A DNA stretch of 26,941 nucleotides from Dorea sp. CAG:317 (GCA_000433535.1 FR892643.1:1-26941), one strand, 5' to 3'. Positions 15,461-24,746 are shown, counted from the stretch's first letter. The notes: generated by a model from the sequence alone, not told the origin. Translations and numbers: made by a program.

Positions 15461-16444
15461 CTAAATAATAGTTGTTTTCCTCTTTTGCAGCTTTACCTTT
15501 AGTATGACATTCTTATCTTTGTACACTTTCCCATTTACCAATTTGCAAACTAAGCGTGCAGATTCTCTTGCAAGTCCTTCAATTGGCTGAACAACCGCAG
15601 TCATTTCCGGTTCTACCATTTCTGTAATATAAGTACCATCATATGCCACAAACTTTATATCTCCCGGAACTTTCTTATGCCTTCGAATCACTTCATTCAT
15701 ACATTCGATTGCTATTCTGTCTACCCCTAAAACTCCATCAAAATCTGTCGTTTTTGATAATACTTCTTTTACTGCTTCTTTATAATATCCCGCATCCATT
15801 CTGTTCCATTTCAATTCATATCGAATCGTTTCTATCCCATGATTTCTCATAATCCGTTCAAATTCATAATGTCTTTCGTGATAAGGTGATTCTACTTTCG
15901 TGTCACCTGTAAAATGTAAAACCTTCTTACATCCATTTGCTATCAGGGTTTCTGCTGCAAGTCTTCCTCCTTCTTTGTGATCTACTGCAACAACCGGTAT
16001 ATCTTCACCAAGATAACGGTCTAATGCAACAATCGGTTTATGTATTTTTCGATATTCCTCTACATCTAATGAATGTACGCCGGTAATAATTCCATCCACA
16101 ATATGTCTATTCAACATATCTAAATATTCTAGTTCTGCATTACTTTCTTTTTCTGTATTGCAGAGCATCATTTTAAATCCTGCATCATATAATCCCTGTT
16201 CCACATAATCTACAAATTCTGCGAAAAATGGATTGGACACATTCGGTACAAGCACGGCAATGATTCCGGATTTTTTATGATATAAATTTCTTGCCAGTTC
16301 ATTTGGTGTATAGTCTAACTTTTTCATGGCTTCTTCGATTTTTACACTTGTATCTTCAGATACATAGCCACTATCGTTTAAAAATCTGGACACAGTCCCT
16401 ACTCCGACGCCAGCCTCTTTTGCAACATCTCTGATACTTGCCAT
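15461..16444 (-). CDS. LacI-family transcriptional regulator
   Basis: 327 residues: an N-terminal helix-turn-helix (SIRDVAKEAGVGVGTVSRFLN, about 3-23), a hinge helix near 50-56 and a periplasmic-binding-protein-like effector domain from about 60. It is predicted to bind the two TGGAAC...GTTCCA palindromes and repress the downstream operon until a sugar, probably fructose or a fructoside, binds. It is transcribed in the same direction as the operon but has its own promoter (TTGCAG-17-TATGAT, 16563-16535). AAGGAG lies upstream of the start. No strong terminator separates it from the operon promoter. Confidence 0.93.
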   Translation of the reverse strand: MASIRDVAKEAGVGVGTVSRFLNDSGYVSEDTSVKIEEAMKKLDYTPNELARNLYHKKSGIIAVLVPNVSNPFFAEFVDYVEQGLYDAGFKMMLCNTEKESNAELEYLDMLNRHIVDGIITGVHSLDVEEYRKIHKPIVALDRYLGEDIPVVAVDHKEGGRLAAETLIANGCKKVLHFTGDTKVESPYHERHYEFERIMRNHGIETIRYELKWNRMDAGYYKEAVKEVLSKTTDFDGVLGVDRIAIECMNEVIRRHKKVPGDIKFVAYDGTYITEMVEPEMTAVVQPIEGLARESARLVCKLVNGKVYKDKNVILKVKLQKRKTTII

Positions 16445-16534
16445 CTCTCCCTCTCCTTCCTTCTATTTTCGTTATCCTCATATTCAAGTATTCCACATTT
16501 GCCACTATATGTTGTTTCTTCTCATTCATTTATA

Positions 16535-16563
16535 ATCATAAGATATATGCCCTTTATCTGCAA
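16535..16563 (-). promoter_or_regulatory. Promoter of the LacI gene
   Basis: TTGCAG (16563-16558), 17 bp, TATGAT (16540-16535). It lies in the 280-bp stretch 16445-16724, where I see no gene, no TGGAAC palindrome and no other clear element, so autoregulation by LacI is not indicated. Confidence 0.6.
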
Positions 16564-16724
16564 GGATAAAATTATATATTCCTTTGTTCATTCTCTTGTC
16601 TTCCTTTCATTCCTGTGCTACTATATTTTACAATTCAAATATTCTATTAATCTATAATTTCAAGATGTTTTCATCGAAGATTCCAATGTTTGAATCATTG
16701 AATGTACAGGAGTGATGCCTATGA

Positions 16725-17074
16725 CTGTATTTTCCTAATTTTATCTATGCACTAAAAAAACTTTATGATAAAATCAAAGGAGAAACATATGAAACAAAAT
16801 TTTTAAGTCCAACGAAGAAATTGGAGTGAAATATATGCAGGCATGGGAAGAAAAATATTATGAACGGGAAGAAGGCCGAGAAGAAGGCAGCAAATTCAAA
16901 TTATTAGAACAACTCACCAAAAAACTCCGCAAAGATAAAACTCCCGAAACTATCGCTGAAGAGCTGGAGGAAGATGAGGATACTATCCGACACCTCTGTG
17001 CTGTAGCAAAAAACTTCGCTCCCGACTATAATCTTGAACAAATTTACAACGCAATATATAAAAAAGACAATTAA
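16725..17074 (+). pseudogene. Decayed C-terminal fragment of an Rpn/PD-(D/E)XK transposase-like protein
   Basis: The only plus-strand coding trace. One frame reads YALKKLYDKIKGETYETKFL, then stops at 16827-16829. The overlapping frame continues with SNEEIGVKYMQAWEEKYYER and a Glu/Arg-rich coil (EEGREEGSK), ending AIYKKDN. Joining them needs a one-base shift near 16803-16811, which restores a sequence like the C-terminal part of Rpn-family (recombination-promoting nuclease/putative transposase) proteins. The nuclease domain is missing. The intact part can be called as an 82-residue frame from GTG 16826, but with no N-terminal domain it is probably not functional. The family assignment is by pattern and moderately sure. 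Confidence 0.6.
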
Positions 17075-17123
17075 TAGATAAAAAGTGGACACTTTCTTAA
17101 GAATGCGTCCACTTTTTATCTAT
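17074..17123. terminator. Bidirectional terminator
   Basis: A perfect 17-bp inverted repeat (ATAGATAAAAAGTGGAC and its complement) around a 16-base loop that itself holds TTCTTAAGAA. The A/T-rich arms provide T-runs in both directions, serving the fragment on the plus strand and the AI-2E gene on the minus strand. Confidence 0.85.
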
Positions 17124-17136
17124 TTTCCTTTTATTA

Positions 17137-18303
17137 TTACATATTTTCCAATTCCTTCGGATCGATCTGATTCTTCTTCAACTTCAAATATACAATCTCC
17201 CGAAACAGTGCATATACTACAGACACAATTGGGATGAAGATCAACATTCCCACAACGCCCATCAGACTTCCACCGATACTGACTGCTGCCAGTACCCAGA
17301 TGGATGGGAGTCCCACCGAATTGCCAACTACGTGCGGATAAATAAGATTTCCTTCAATCTGCTGCAACACAAGAAACAGTACAACAAATATCAGTGCTTT
17401 CATCGGGTCCACCATAAAAATCAGAAATGCTCCCACTCCACACCCTATGAAGGCTCCGAAGATTGGAATCAACGCCGTAAATGCAATCAGCATTCCCACA
17501 AGAAGCGCATACGGGAGCTTCAAAATTGTCATAGACACTGCAAACATACTTCCTAAAATGACAGCTTCTACACACTGTCCGGTGAGAAAACTGGAAAATG
17601 TATTATAAGTAAGAGACAGTACTTCCACCGTCGCCTCTGCTCTTCCACGCCGCACAAAGGCAAACAATACTTTCTTAGCCTGAACTCCCAACTTCTCTTT
17701 CTGCAATAAAATATAAATTGCAAATACAAATGCAATGAAAAACGTCGTAAGTCCGCTTACAATACTTTTTGCAGCTGTGATCGTAGAATCCACAACACTT
17801 CCTGCACCGCTCTTAAAGAAATTAATTCCGGTATCCATAATCTTATTCCAGTCAAATTCCAGATTATTAACCGTGTCCATAATTTCTTTATTGTCATTAA
17901 AGAGACGAGCTGCCCACTCTTGAAGCTGCGGAATAAAAGCCTGAATACTTCTTCCCAGATTTGCAAAGGTCTCTCCAAGCTGAGGAATCAAAATAAACAT
18001 AACAATTGCGACAATACCAAATACTGCAATAAGTACGAGGACCATACTCACCGGTCTTGCCAGCTTCTGCGAAACTTTACGATTTCTGATTCTCTCTTCC
18101 TTAAAGAGGTGCCGCTGTACAAAATTCATAGGAACATTCAGCACAAAGGCAATGGCACCTCCCAAAATAAACGGCGTCAATATATTCAGCAGAAAAAACA
18201 ATATGTCAAGCACCGTCTCGTATTTCCAAAGACAGACTATGATCACCGCTGTAAACAATATAATTTCTTTGATTTTCCTGATATTTTCCTGATTTAGCTC
18301 CAT
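17137..18303 (-). CDS. AI-2E family transporter (UPF0118)
   Basis: About 388 residues with the typical layout: two or three N-terminal helices (about 12-65), a large soluble loop (about 115-205, with FANLGRSIQAFIPQLQEWAARLFND), then a cluster of helices including GMLIAFTALIPIFGAFIG and the C-terminal segment VGNSVGLPSIWVLAAVSIGGSLMGVVGML. Some family members export AI-2, others act as Na+/H+ antiporters or have unknown cargo, so the name should not be read as function. I use ATG 18303, five bases after GAGG, rather than the GTG at 18309. It lies 40 bp after the ATPase gene and could share its transcript. Confidence 0.9.
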   Translation of the reverse strand: MELNQENIRKIKEIILFTAVIIVCLWKYETVLDILFFLLNILTPFILGGAIAFVLNVPMNFVQRHLFKEERIRNRKVSQKLARPVSMVLVLIAVFGIVAIVMFILIPQLGETFANLGRSIQAFIPQLQEWAARLFNDNKEIMDTVNNLEFDWNKIMDTGINFFKSGAGSVVDSTITAAKSIVSGLTTFFIAFVFAIYILLQKEKLGVQAKKVLFAFVRRGRAEATVEVLSLTYNTFSSFLTGQCVEAVILGSMFAVSMTILKLPYALLVGMLIAFTALIPIFGAFIGCGVGAFLIFMVDPMKALIFVVLFLVLQQIEGNLIYPHVVGNSVGLPSIWVLAAVSIGGSLMGVVGMLIFIPIVSVVYALFREIVYLKLKKNQIDPKELENM

Positions 18304-18343
18304 GCGCACCTCGCTTTCAGATTCATCTTACTTTCAATTCCAT

Positions 18344-20893
18344 TTATTTATGATTCACTTTATTTCTGATCCATTTTAAAAGCTGTATTACCGGAAGGTT
18401 CAAAAGTGCCAATCCATACACCGTTAACAACTGACTCATATTCAGTGTAACAACTTTAAACATTCCCTGCAATGCAGGAATTGTCATCACCGCTGTAATC
18501 AATGCGAAACCAATCAAAAATGCTCCAATCAGATAAATATTATTAAAGAATCTCTTTGTAAAAATAACCGGCTTTGCTGCCTTACAGTTAAATCCATGCA
18601 CCAGTCTGCTCATGCAAAGTGTTCCGAATGCCATCGTACTTGCAAGCAAACTTCCGCTCTGTCCATATCCGATCATAAATGCAGCCATTGTCATAATTCC
18701 GATTACAAGACCTTCGGTTCCAATACTCATTAAAAATGGTTTTGTCAAAATCGACTCATTCATCGGGCGAGGCTTTTCATTCATCACATCTTTCGTATGC
18801 GGTTCCAGACCAAGTGCAATTGCCGGCAGACTGTCTGTCAACAAGTTAATGAATAACAGGTGTACCGGGGCAAACGGAACCGGCAAACCGGCAATTGACG
18901 CATATAATACCGCCAGGATCGCACCAAAGTTTCCGGATAGCAGGAACTGAATGGAATTCTTAATATTCTGGTAAATATTACGTCCATTTTCCACAGCTTT
19001 AATAATGGTAGCAAAGTTATCATCTGTAAGAACCATAGCTGCCGCATCCTTAGACACTTCACTTCCTGTAATTCCCATGGCAACTCCGATATCTGCCTGC
19101 TTAAGAGCCGGAGCATCATTGACACCGTCTCCTGTCATCGATACAATATTTCCCTTATCCTGCCATGCACGGACAATACGGATCTTATGTTCCGGTGAAA
19201 CTCTGGCGTAAACAGAGATTCCTTCTACAAAATCTCTCAATTCTTCATCAGACATATTTTCAATCACTGCGCCTTCACAAGCTTCAGATTCATCTTTCAA
19301 AATACCAATTCTCTTTGCAATTGCTGCTGCCGTGATCTTGTGATCTCCGGTAATCATGATTGGCTTTACGCCGGCACGGATACAATCTGCGACTGCCGCC
19401 TTGGATTCTTCTCTCGGCGGGTCCATCATTGCGATCAGCCCTAAGAAGGTAAGATCCTCTTCATCTTCCAGTGTCAGCTCTCTTTCTTCATCCATTTCCT
19501 TATATGCAAATGCAAGCACGCGAAGCCCGTCTCGTGAAAATTCCAGATTCTGTTTTTCGATTGTCTGTCGATCTTCATCCGTAATCTTGCGAATCTCGGA
19601 ACCGATACAAATGTGACTCATCCGTGTAAGCAGCACATCTACAGCACCTTTTACTACCATCGTATATTTTTGATTCATCGTATGTGCAGTGGACATCAAT
19701 TTTCTGTCACTGTCAAATGGAATCTCTGATTCTCTGCGATAGCGGTTTCTTATATCAATGGCATCAAAGCCCAGCTTACTTCCTAGATTGATAAGTGCCG
19801 TCTCTGTTGGGTCACCGATTTCTTTTCCGTCTGTGTTTGTAGAGTCATTACATAAAATACTGAATCTTAGAAGCTTTCTCTGATTTTCCTGCTCCGGATC
19901 GATCTTGTCTGCCGGAATTCTGCTGCCATCTACGTAATAATCTTCCACTGTCATCTTATTTTGAGTCAACGTTCCCGTTTTATCGGAACAAATGATAGAT
20001 ACACTTCCAAGTCCCTCTACTGCCTGCAATTTCCGGATGATTGCATGCTCTTTTGCCATTTTCTGTGTACCGAAAGATAAAACAATCGTGACAATCGAAC
20101 TCAACGCCTCCGGAATTGCAGCAACTGCAAGAGCAACTGCAAATAAAAATGCATTTACAATAGAATCTCCACGAAATACATTAATTCCAAAGAGAATGCC
20201 ACAAAATACTAAGATAATGATCGACAACTTTCTTCCGAAATCATCCAGATTGATCTGAAGCGGTGTCCGTTTCTCTGAGGTTGTCTTCAGAAGCTTCGCA
20301 ATCTTGCCGACTTCCGTCTCCATTCCAATCTCTGTAACTTCACAGGTTGCTCTTCCGTAAGTAGCAAAGCTTCCTGAAAATACGCGGTTTGTCTGATCAC
20401 CGAGCGCTGCGCCCTCCGGCACCTCATCCAGAGATTTTTCTACAGATAAGCTCTCTCCGGTCAGTGCACTTTCATCCACCTTAAGACTTGCTACCGTCAG
20501 AAGTTTTCCATCTGCCGGAATACAATCTCCTGCTTCAATGATCACTTCATCACCGATCGTAACCTCTCTGGACGGAATCTGGATGACAACTCCGTCCCGG
20601 CGCACCTTCGCCTCCGGGGCAGATAACTGTTTCAAACTCTTCAGTGACTGTTCCGCCTTCACAGTCTGAACTGTACCAAGAATCGCATTGATCGTAATGA
20701 CAACGAAAATGACGATTGCACTTTCTGCATCACCTAAGAATCCTGAAATCACTGCTGCGAAAATTAAAATAATTACAAGGAAATCTTTAAATTGCTCCAA
20801 AAATATTTGTGGAATGCTTTTCTTCTTTCCCTCTACCAGTTCATTAAAACCATATTTTTCTTGATTTTGTTTTGCCTGTTCACTTGTTAACAT
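18344..20893 (-). CDS. P-type (P2) cation ATPase, probable Mn2+ exporter
   Basis: 849-residue P2-type ATPase: actuator motif TGES (145-148), membrane motif PEAL (261-264), phosphorylation site DKTGT (304-308, Asp304), nucleotide-site KGA (415-417) and hinge TGDGVND (587-593), with about ten membrane helices. Annotation tools would call it a calcium-transporting ATPase. The leader contains a yybP-ykoY riboswitch, which senses Mn2+ and controls Mn2+-exporting ATPases in lactic acid bacteria (L. lactis YoaB, pneumococcal MgtA), so manganese export is the better guess. The transport motif is PEALS instead of SERCA-type PEGLP. GTGAGG lies before the start. Ca2+ transport is not excluded. Confidence 0.92.
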   Translation of the reverse strand: MLTSEQAKQNQEKYGFNELVEGKKKSIPQIFLEQFKDFLVIILIFAAVISGFLGDAESAIVIFVVITINAILGTVQTVKAEQSLKSLKQLSAPEAKVRRDGVVIQIPSREVTIGDEVIIEAGDCIPADGKLLTVASLKVDESALTGESLSVEKSLDEVPEGAALGDQTNRVFSGSFATYGRATCEVTEIGMETEVGKIAKLLKTTSEKRTPLQINLDDFGRKLSIIILVFCGILFGINVFRGDSIVNAFLFAVALAVAAIPEALSSIVTIVLSFGTQKMAKEHAIIRKLQAVEGLGSVSIICSDKTGTLTQNKMTVEDYYVDGSRIPADKIDPEQENQRKLLRFSILCNDSTNTDGKEIGDPTETALINLGSKLGFDAIDIRNRYRRESEIPFDSDRKLMSTAHTMNQKYTMVVKGAVDVLLTRMSHICIGSEIRKITDEDRQTIEKQNLEFSRDGLRVLAFAYKEMDEERELTLEDEEDLTFLGLIAMMDPPREESKAAVADCIRAGVKPIMITGDHKITAAAIAKRIGILKDESEACEGAVIENMSDEELRDFVEGISVYARVSPEHKIRIVRAWQDKGNIVSMTGDGVNDAPALKQADIGVAMGITGSEVSKDAAAMVLTDDNFATIIKAVENGRNIYQNIKNSIQFLLSGNFGAILAVLYASIAGLPVPFAPVHLLFINLLTDSLPAIALGLEPHTKDVMNEKPRPMNESILTKPFLMSIGTEGLVIGIMTMAAFMIGYGQSGSLLASTMAFGTLCMSRLVHGFNCKAAKPVIFTKRFFNNIYLIGAFLIGFALITAVMTIPALQGMFKVVTLNMSQLLTVYGLALLNLPVIQLLKWIRNKVNHK

Positions 20894-20985
20894 GATTTAC
20901 CTCACTTTCCTGCAATAAGGTTCTCTCTTAGTGTACCCATTTTCCGCGGTTATCAACATGCTTTCACATCGTAGGAAATGGAATC

Positions 20986-21031
20986 AAAAAAAGAGACTCC
21001 TATTGCACACTTACTATGCAATAAAAGTCTC
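20986..21031 (-). terminator. Riboswitch-controlled terminator before the ATPase gene
   Basis: GAGACTTTTATTGCA pairs with TGCAATAGGAGTCTC around a 9-base loop, followed by seven T. The 5' arm includes CTTTTA, which is also the closing strand of the aptamer's P1 stem, so aptamer and terminator exclude each other. Confidence 0.9.
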
Positions 21032-21125
21032 ACCATTTCATTACGATACGGATGAATGTTCATCGTATTGACGACATCGTAAACGCCGGATAATTGTTAC
21101 ATCTGGCGCAAGTTACTCCCTTTTA
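21022..21125 (-). promoter_or_regulatory. yybP-ykoY (manganese) riboswitch
   Basis: The leader has the hallmarks of this class: TAAAAGGGAGTAACT at the 5' end, a central GTCGTCAATACG, and a 3' strand GGTGAGACTTTTA closing P1 (TAAAAG with CTTTTA). Mn2+ binding stabilises P1 and breaks the terminator, switching on the ATPase. Transcription would start at about 21128, right at the aptamer. The remainder of the 310-bp gap (20894-20985) is a plain leader. Confidence 0.88.
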
Positions 21126-21134
21126 TATTTCAAA

Positions 21135-21163
21135 AGAATAACGTGATTTTATCTTCGTGTCAA
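21135..21163 (-). promoter_or_regulatory. Promoter of the riboswitch/ATPase unit
   Basis: TTGACA (21163-21158), a 17-bp spacer and TATTCT (21140-21135). Confidence 0.75.
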
Positions 21164-21203
21164 GGTTTTCCCTGTGATTTTATAAAAGTTTTTGATTTTA
21201 CAC

Positions 21204-21890
21204 TTATTTTGCAAAAAAATGACCTTCTACATTAAAGCTGTCTTCCGGAAGCCCTTCGATATCCATAAAATACCTCACGGAGTCCATATAATGATTTCTA
21301 AGTTCTTCGCAAATGATATCTGCATCCCTTGTCTTACACGCTTCTACTAACTTCTTGTGAAATTCATACTGGCGTTCCAACGTTTTCTGCTCATCAAATC
21401 CGGTAATATAACAACTGACTATACTTCCGTAATCCAGATCAGACCATACTTTTTTCAGACGTTGAAAATCTGCTTTCTCCACAAATAGTGCGTGAAGCAT
21501 ATTGTCACATGCAACAACCTCTTCATAATTTTTAAGAGTCTTCATCTGCTCCAGAATCTGTTCCATCTTCTCGATATCTTCCGCCTCATACTGTCCGCCG
21601 CAAAGTTTCACAGCCAATATCTCATACGTCGATCTGAGAAGATATATCTCATACAAATCTTTTATTGTAATCTCTTTCACAGAGCAGCCTACATTTCTTG
21701 TGTATTCCACAACGCCTTCCTGTTCCAGTTGGCGAAGCGCTTCTCTGATCGGTCCACGGCTTACTTCCAGTTCTTCGGACAGATTCTGCTCTATAATCCT
21801 CATCCCCGGCTGCAGCTCTCTATTTAAGATCTTCTCGCGAATAACCTTTGTCACATTTTCTCTTAATGTTTGATACCTTAACTTACTCAT
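21204..21890 (-). CDS. GntR-family regulator with FCD domain
   Basis: 228 residues: a winged helix-turn-helix (about 8-70, with LSEELEVSRGPIREALRQLEQEGVVEY) and an FCD ligand domain whose metal-binding residues are recognisable (CDNMLHALF, EFHKKLVEA, LRNHYMDSVRYF). FCD regulators usually sense small carboxylates or amino acids. It is the third gene after the permease and aminopeptidase, 71 bp downstream of the latter, so it probably controls that unit; a 20-bp palindrome at 24747-24766 is the likely site. AAGGACAG precedes the start. The ligand is unknown, perhaps a peptide breakdown product. Confidence 0.92.
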   Translation of the reverse strand: MSKLRYQTLRENVTKVIREKILNRELQPGMRIIEQNLSEELEVSRGPIREALRQLEQEGVVEYTRNVGCSVKEITIKDLYEIYLLRSTYEILAVKLCGGQYEAEDIEKMEQILEQMKTLKNYEEVVACDNMLHALFVEKADFQRLKKVWSDLDYGSIVSCYITGFDEQKTLERQYEFHKKLVEACKTRDADIICEELRNHYMDSVRYFMDIEGLPEDSFNVEGHFFAK

Positions 21891-21961
21891 TTCACTGTCC
21901 TTTTTCTCTATCCATTTCCCGGCAGAAACATTTTATCACATCGAAACAGGGAAAAGAACAT

Positions 21962-23275
21962 TTAGGACCAAATTATTTGTCCTTTTTCCATAGAAATATG
22001 GCTTCCAAAGAACGTAGTCATCGCCTGTACCATATATTCCGTATCTTTGATTCCCGCTGTCTCATATGCGGAATGCATGGCAAGCTGTGGAAGCCCTACA
22101 TCAACCGCATTCAGCGACACCTGTGCAGAGGAAATATTTCCTAATGTGCTTCCGCCTGCTTCATCCGACCGGTTTGCAAAAAACTGTACCGGCACGCCTG
22201 CCTGTTTACAGATATTTCTGAAAATCGCAATGCTCACTGCATCACTGGTATATTTCTGTCCGGCATGAGATTTAATCACAATCCCTTCATTCATATAAAC
22301 ACAATTTTCTGCATCTGTCTTCTGAGGATGGTTCGGATGCACTGCGTGAGCATTGTCCGCACTTACCATAAAGCTTCCCGAAACTGCACGATAGTAATCC
22401 TCTTCTGTCTTGCCAAGTGCTCCATTGATCCGGCGAAGCACATCATATAAGAAGGTGGAGCCGGCACCCTGCTTTGTCACAGAGCCCACTTCCTCGTTAT
22501 CAAAACAAGCATAGACATTGACCGATTTCTCATGATAGCCACTTAAAAAACCTTTTAATGTTGCAAAAGCACACTGCATATCATCCAGATGAGGAGAGGA
22601 GATAAACTCCTCCTTTGCTCCCCATACAGTTCCTTCTGCCCGGTTATAAAGATAGAGATCTTTTCCGTAAATATCTTCTTTTGATACGCCAAGCTCGTCA
22701 GCGATCAGTTGATCAAAGTCTTCCTTTGATACGTCATTCGTACCAAAAAGCGGAAGCATATCCACCTGTTTATTATAGGCATATCCATCATTTACCTGAC
22801 GGTTCATATGAATCGCCAGACTTGGAATCATAATTAGATCTCTATCCACATTCAGAAGACGTGTTTCCAGATGTTCTCCTACTTTTACCATCACTCTTCC
22901 GGCTACGGAAAGAGGTCTGTCGAACCATGTCGAACAAAGCATTCCTCCATAACCTTCCGTATTTAACTGAATATATTTTCCTTTTACATCAAGACCGGCT
23001 TTCTCTTTAATCTTGAATGTTGGGAAGTCACTGTGAGATGCTGCAATATGAAAACTATAATCTGTAAGCTCTCTTCCTATATGAAATGCAATAATACTGG
23101 TATCATTGCGTTTCACGAAATACTTTCCTTCCGGTTTGATATCCCATATGTCTTTCTCGAAAAGTTCCGTATATCCATCTTCCTCCAGCATCTGTCCAAG
23201 ATTATAGACTGCATGAAAAGAGGATGGGCTTTTGTGTAAAAATGTCAGTAATTCCCTGGATAATTCTCTGCTCAT
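21962..23275 (-). CDS. M18 family aminopeptidase (aspartyl aminopeptidase type)
   Basis: 437-residue zinc aminopeptidase acting in the cytoplasm, removing N-terminal residues (often Asp or Glu in this family) from peptides. Metal-site motifs are present: HIAASHSDFPTFKIK (His81, Asp83), SSPHLDD, DNEEVGS and SADNAHAVHPNHP. There is no signal peptide. It begins three bases after the permease stop, with GGAGC in the permease's last codons as ribosome site, so the two are tightly coupled. The pairing suggests use of peptides or acidic amino acids. Confidence 0.93.
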   Translation of the reverse strand: MSRELSRELLTFLHKSPSSFHAVYNLGQMLEEDGYTELFEKDIWDIKPEGKYFVKRNDTSIIAFHIGRELTDYSFHIAASHSDFPTFKIKEKAGLDVKGKYIQLNTEGYGGMLCSTWFDRPLSVAGRVMVKVGEHLETRLLNVDRDLIMIPSLAIHMNRQVNDGYAYNKQVDMLPLFGTNDVSKEDFDQLIADELGVSKEDIYGKDLYLYNRAEGTVWGAKEEFISSPHLDDMQCAFATLKGFLSGYHEKSVNVYACFDNEEVGSVTKQGAGSTFLYDVLRRINGALGKTEEDYYRAVSGSFMVSADNAHAVHPNHPQKTDAENCVYMNEGIVIKSHAGQKYTSDAVSIAIFRNICKQAGVPVQFFANRSDEAGGSTLGNISSAQVSLNAVDVGLPQLAMHSAYETAGIKDTEYMVQAMTTFFGSHISMEKGQIIWS

Positions 23276-23278
23276 AAC

Positions 23279-24712
23279 TTAAGCTCCTTTTTTTGCTCGC
23301 TCTCTCTTTGCAAGGAATGGCATGATCACGCCAAGTGCTGTTAACACGATCGGAGTAATGATATTTAATGCCATTGTAAAGATATCATCCGAATACATAC
23401 CAAACAGGCAACATGCTGCTGTCAAAATAAAGCACCATGCACCGAAAATCTTCGCAACTGCCTGATTCTTAGTAAAACGATATTCTGCCGGAATCTTATC
23501 ATAAGCTTTACGAAGTGCAAGATATGCTACGAATACCCACAAATAACGAAGAGGCATACATACAGAATTCAGTTTTGTAAGCTGTGCAAGAACAGCTGCT
23601 GCCCCCGGTACAAATGACTGGATAAGAATAATACTTCCTGATAATACAATAACCAGTTTAATACCATTTGTGTAAGCGCCGTATTTGTTCTGTTTTAATA
23701 ATGCACTTGGAACAAATTCTTTAGACTGCTCGTTGTCTAACAGCATACGAAGCGGAGCATCAATGCTGACAACAAGTACTGCAAACTGACCGATCATGTT
23801 ACAGAGCGCATATAATACTAATAATGTATCTCCGATACCATAATAATTTCCAAGCTTCTGGAATGCCCAATAAGCACCATTTGCTACATAAGAGTTAAAT
23901 GTATCAGGATCTGCATTAATCACAGCCGGATCAAACATCATACCCATTGCAACAGTTCCGAGGATTGCACATACAACAACCATGATAGCCATTGCAATAA
24001 CACCCTTCGGAAATCCTTTAGAAGGATCTTTCACTTTATTAACGTATGGAGATATTTTCTCCACACCACCTACTGCAAATACTAAAATTGACAAAGAAGT
24101 TAAATAATTAAAGTTAAACTGTGGAACTACATTTTTGATGCTGAAATCAAGCGCCACATAGCCGCCATCCGGATTGATAGCCGGAGCAGCGATCATCATA
24201 ACAATATACAGAATTGACATAATAAACATACTTGTTCCTGCAATAGATGCCAATTTCTTTAACGGATTCATACCACGGCTTGCGACCCAGCAGAAAAATA
24301 AAAATACTGCCAATGTTGCAAGTTGTACATAATGTGTCGGGAAAGTATCATAAGTCTCTGCATTACGGAATACTGCCCAGCTAAGTGCCTTTAATCCGCC
24401 GCTTCCCTTACTTGCAATATATGTAATATGACATGCCCAGTAAGTCCATCCTGCATAATAAGCAAGCTTTGGACCGATTGTATTATTGATCCATGAACTA
24501 ACACCACCACCGGATGTCTTAAATGCAGAACCAAGTTCTCCTACCATCAATGCATACGGCACAAAATACAGCGCAAACATCAGTACCCAACTGAAGATTA
24601 CCTGTGTACCATTAAAGTACATAAACCCATTTGCCACATTTCCGAATCCCCATACGCCTGAAAATGCGATAAATGCAAGGCTATACCAGGTCATCTTTTT
24701 TGAATTGTCCAT
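23279..24712 (-). CDS. APC-family amino acid permease (glutamate/GABA antiporter-like)
   Basis: 477 residues with about twelve membrane helices. The first has the APC signature (SLAFIAFSGVWGFGNVANG), followed by GELGSAFKTSGGGVSSWI, which is typical of APC exchangers related to GadC/YjeM. Neighbouring aminopeptidase and GntR/FCD genes suggest amino-acid uptake or exchange; the exact amino acid cannot be read from sequence. AGGAGG lies before the start. It is the first gene of the unit, behind a TTGAAA-17-TATTAT promoter and the GntR palindrome. Confidence 0.88.
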   Translation of the reverse strand: MDNSKKMTWYSLAFIAFSGVWGFGNVANGFMYFNGTQVIFSWVLMFALYFVPYALMVGELGSAFKTSGGGVSSWINNTIGPKLAYYAGWTYWACHITYIASKGSGGLKALSWAVFRNAETYDTFPTHYVQLATLAVFLFFCWVASRGMNPLKKLASIAGTSMFIMSILYIVMMIAAPAINPDGGYVALDFSIKNVVPQFNFNYLTSLSILVFAVGGVEKISPYVNKVKDPSKGFPKGVIAMAIMVVVCAILGTVAMGMMFDPAVINADPDTFNSYVANGAYWAFQKLGNYYGIGDTLLVLYALCNMIGQFAVLVVSIDAPLRMLLDNEQSKEFVPSALLKQNKYGAYTNGIKLVIVLSGSIILIQSFVPGAAAVLAQLTKLNSVCMPLRYLWVFVAYLALRKAYDKIPAEYRFTKNQAVAKIFGAWCFILTAACCLFGMYSDDIFTMALNIITPIVLTALGVIMPFLAKRERAKKGA

Positions 24713-24746
24713 TCTCTTTTCCTCCTAAATGACTGTTTTTATGATT

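Noticed and set aside
16826..17074. An intact 82-residue gene
   Set aside because: It reads as the C-terminal end of a larger family, and the matching upstream part is in another frame.
17137..18303. Quorum-sensing AI-2 exporter
   Set aside because: Only family membership is visible; no luxS or other AI-2 genes are in the window.
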